Assembly (NCBI RefSeq): GCF_040096615.1
Contig: NZ_JBBMEJ010000008.1
Coordinates: 1 to 64,000, forward strand
DNA length: 64,000 nucleotides
Source of the DNA: Blautia_A aquisgranensis
GTDB lineage: Bacteria > Bacillota > Clostridia > Lachnospirales > Lachnospiraceae
Direction of reading: 5' to 3'
Translations under genes and position numbers: made by a program
Part shown: positions 62,597 through 64,000 of the stretch, in pieces
Layout: every line of letters begins with the position of its first letter
Position numbering within the stretch: the stretch's first letter is position 1
The notes under the pieces: generated by a model
What the model saw: the letters and a program-made list of their open reading frames with translations, nothing else
The model's database searches: none
What the model was told of the DNA's origin: nothing

Positions 62597-64000
62597 TCAT
62601 ATTTCTAATAGTGTTTTACATTCCTCCTGAAGTTTCTTCTCCTGCTTCCGGTAAAGAAGCTTCTCACTGCAGGCAAAATACGGTTCGCAGCCATACTCCC
62701 GGATAAAAGCCCCTGCATGGCTGTTTCTTGTCAGCCCGGTCACAAAAAGCACCGTCTCCTGACCGTCCCCGAAGCAATCCTTCATAAACGCAAACGCCCG
62801 GTCAAGCTCTCCTTTTACCTGTTCTGCCACTTTTTTACGTCTGGCTGTCATTTCGCCGAACAACTCCCGTATCCGTTCAAAACCATCCTCCGCATCTGTA
62901 ATATGCTCCTTCCGAAGCGTAAGACTGTATTCCTCCAGCATACGGATCGCCAGCTCCTCCTGCGTCTGCTGCTCTACAGTCAGAAGCTCTGCCTCCAGCC
63001 GCACCGCAAGGCTCTTTTTCTTCACATCAATAAATTCTTCCAGGGCAGTGATCTCTTTCTTATCGCTCAGAAATGCTTTCAGATGTAGAAGCTCCTGGTA
63101 GACCACTTCCGTCTCTTTATCAAGCTTTTCGTATGAAAGAAAACTGCTGTTCAGTCCGTCAAGCAGAAGTCCGGTTACGAGAAAGCGTTCCTCAAACGAT
63201 GCCTCCCTTGCCATTTTTTCCCGCTCCCCGCGCTCATCCTCCGGCATAGTCCCATCCAGCAGCCTGTCAAGCCCATAGTCCGTTCCGTACTTCCGGTACA
63301 GCTGATAGCTGGCAAAAAAGCTCCTGGCGATCTCATCCCTGCACAAATATTCCCCGATCAGATTCTCCGTGATTTCAACGCCAAGCTCTTCATAAGCTTT
63401 TAGGATTTCCGAAAGATCCTCCCAGCCTCTCGCAGTCACGAAAAATTTTCCCTCGGCAGTATTTTCCACAGAATAAAAATGCTCTTTTTTCATGCCAAGA
63501 TATGACAGGATCGCACCATGAATCCCTTTTTTCCAGGCATATTCCATCCATACATCCAGATCAGCCTCCAGATCCATGCGCCGCACACGGTCCAGCGTCA
63601 CAATATCAAATTCCCGGACAGATTTATTGTATTCCGGCGGATTTCCCGCTGCCGCGATCAGCCATCCTTCCGGAACACTGTGACTTCCAAAGGTCTTGTT
63701 CTGCAGAAACTGCAGCATCGTAGGCGCAAGCGTCTCCGACACACAGTTGATCTCATCAATAAAAAGAATTCCCTCTTTCTTTCCGCTGTGCTCTATACAG
63801 TCATATACAGAAGCTATGATCTCACTTAAAGTATACTCTGTGATGCTGACCTCTTTTCTGTTGTAGCAGCGCGTCACGATACGCGGCAGTCCAACCGCGC
63901 TCTGCCTTGTGTGATGAGTGATCGTATAAGCCACAAGACCCACGTTGCATTCTTCTGCCACCTGTTCCATGATCGCAGTTTTTCCGATTCCGGGAGGTCC
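62597..64000 (-). CDS. AAA+ ATPase, MoxR-like, 5' end outside the window
   Basis: The visible part (468 codons) begins in the Walker A motif GPPGIGKTAIMEQ at the window edge. Walker B is GILFIDEIN, followed by AAAGNPPEYN (sensor) and a long, charged helical C-terminus (about 260-440). Such ATPases usually work with a VWA-domain partner gene. The neighbour downstream is not one; the partner, if any, would be to the right. The start codon is outside the window. Confidence 0.85.
   Translation of the reverse strand, partial: GPPGIGKTAIMEQVAEECNVGLVAYTITHHTRQSAVGLPRIVTRCYNRKEVSITEYTLSEIIASVYDCIEHSGKKEGILFIDEINCVSETLAPTMLQFLQNKTFGSHSVPEGWLIAAAGNPPEYNKSVREFDIVTLDRVRRMDLEADLDVWMEYAWKKGIHGAILSYLGMKKEHFYSVENTAEGKFFVTARGWEDLSEILKAYEELGVEITENLIGEYLCRDEIARSFFASYQLYRKYGTDYGLDRLLDGTMPEDERGEREKMAREASFEERFLVTGLLLDGLNSSFLSYEKLDKETEVVYQELLHLKAFLSDKKEITALEEFIDVKKKSLAVRLEAELLTVEQQTQEELAIRMLEEYSLTLRKEHITDAEDGFERIRELFGEMTARRKKVAEQVKGELDRAFAFMKDCFGDGQETVLFVTGLTRNSHAGAFIREYGCEPYFACSEKLLYRKQEKKLQEECKTLLEI

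Overview
The window reads as a chromosomal segment of a spore-forming, Gram-positive anaerobe of the Clostridia, most likely a gut Lachnospiraceae (Blautia-like). The evidence is strong Shine-Dalgarno sequences before almost every gene, SigA-type promoters, a CotJ spore-coat operon, a giant fused 2-hydroxyacyl-CoA dehydratase activase, class B sortase, MecA, and a radical SAM activase. The genus is an inference from gene content. Most genes lie on the minus strand.

Layout. 1-570 is gene-free; it holds tandem promoters firing off the left edge and two dispersed repeat elements. 571-2327 has cardiolipin synthase and tRNA-Thr(CGU). 2355-11070 is a sugar-scavenging island: MFS permease, GH78 alpha-L-rhamnosidase, a beta-lactamase-fold esterase, an AraC regulator, and divergently a GPH-family sugar symporter with a decayed alpha/beta hydrolase. 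11101-14498 holds a branching-enzyme homologue with a damaged active site and a lysine-rich tail, and a fructokinase. 14499-15191 is a repeat-rich spacer. 15192-21951 is a leuB-ilvD-ilvB-serC-serA amino-acid operon. 22171-25426 encodes a three-protein membrane-stress module like Bacillus YdjGHI (zinc-ribbon, TPM and SPFH proteins) without an adjacent pspA. 25684-27272 holds yajC and tgt. 27511-31752 is the 1413-residue activase. 31873-33053 is cotJA-cotJB-cotJC. 33299-36109 is trkA-trkH. 36389-37333 is a radical SAM protein, and 37629-41000 a two-component system with a candidate operator.

41090-43689 is a housekeeping cluster (dCMP deaminase, rpiB, tsaC/sua5, HD hydrolase). 43747-48712 carries two paralogous polytopic membrane proteins of the DUF2298/GT-C type around a GT2 glycosyltransferase, preceded by a CwlD-like amidase and a GH18-like protein. 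After a compact structured intergenic element and a small gene with an apparent ACG start come mecA, a DUF1858 protein, a 2[4Fe-4S] ferredoxin and a MerR regulator. 54329-59488 is the replication/ribosome block dnaB, rplI, gdpP, rpsR, ssb, rpsF. The right end has a DUF951 protein, a sirtuin, sortase B, purC and an AAA+ ATPase cut by the window edge.

The most unusual signals are: two hairpins with different stems but almost the same 16-nt loop, found in both repeat-rich spacers; the catalytically degenerate GlgB paralogue with a histone-H1-like tail; the two-paralogue glycosyltransferase cluster; a candidate structured RNA at 51383-51480; and a small gene whose SD is followed by ACG. No CRISPR array, insertion sequence or prophage was seen. 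All functional assignments rest on sequence motifs and general family knowledge; no database search was run.
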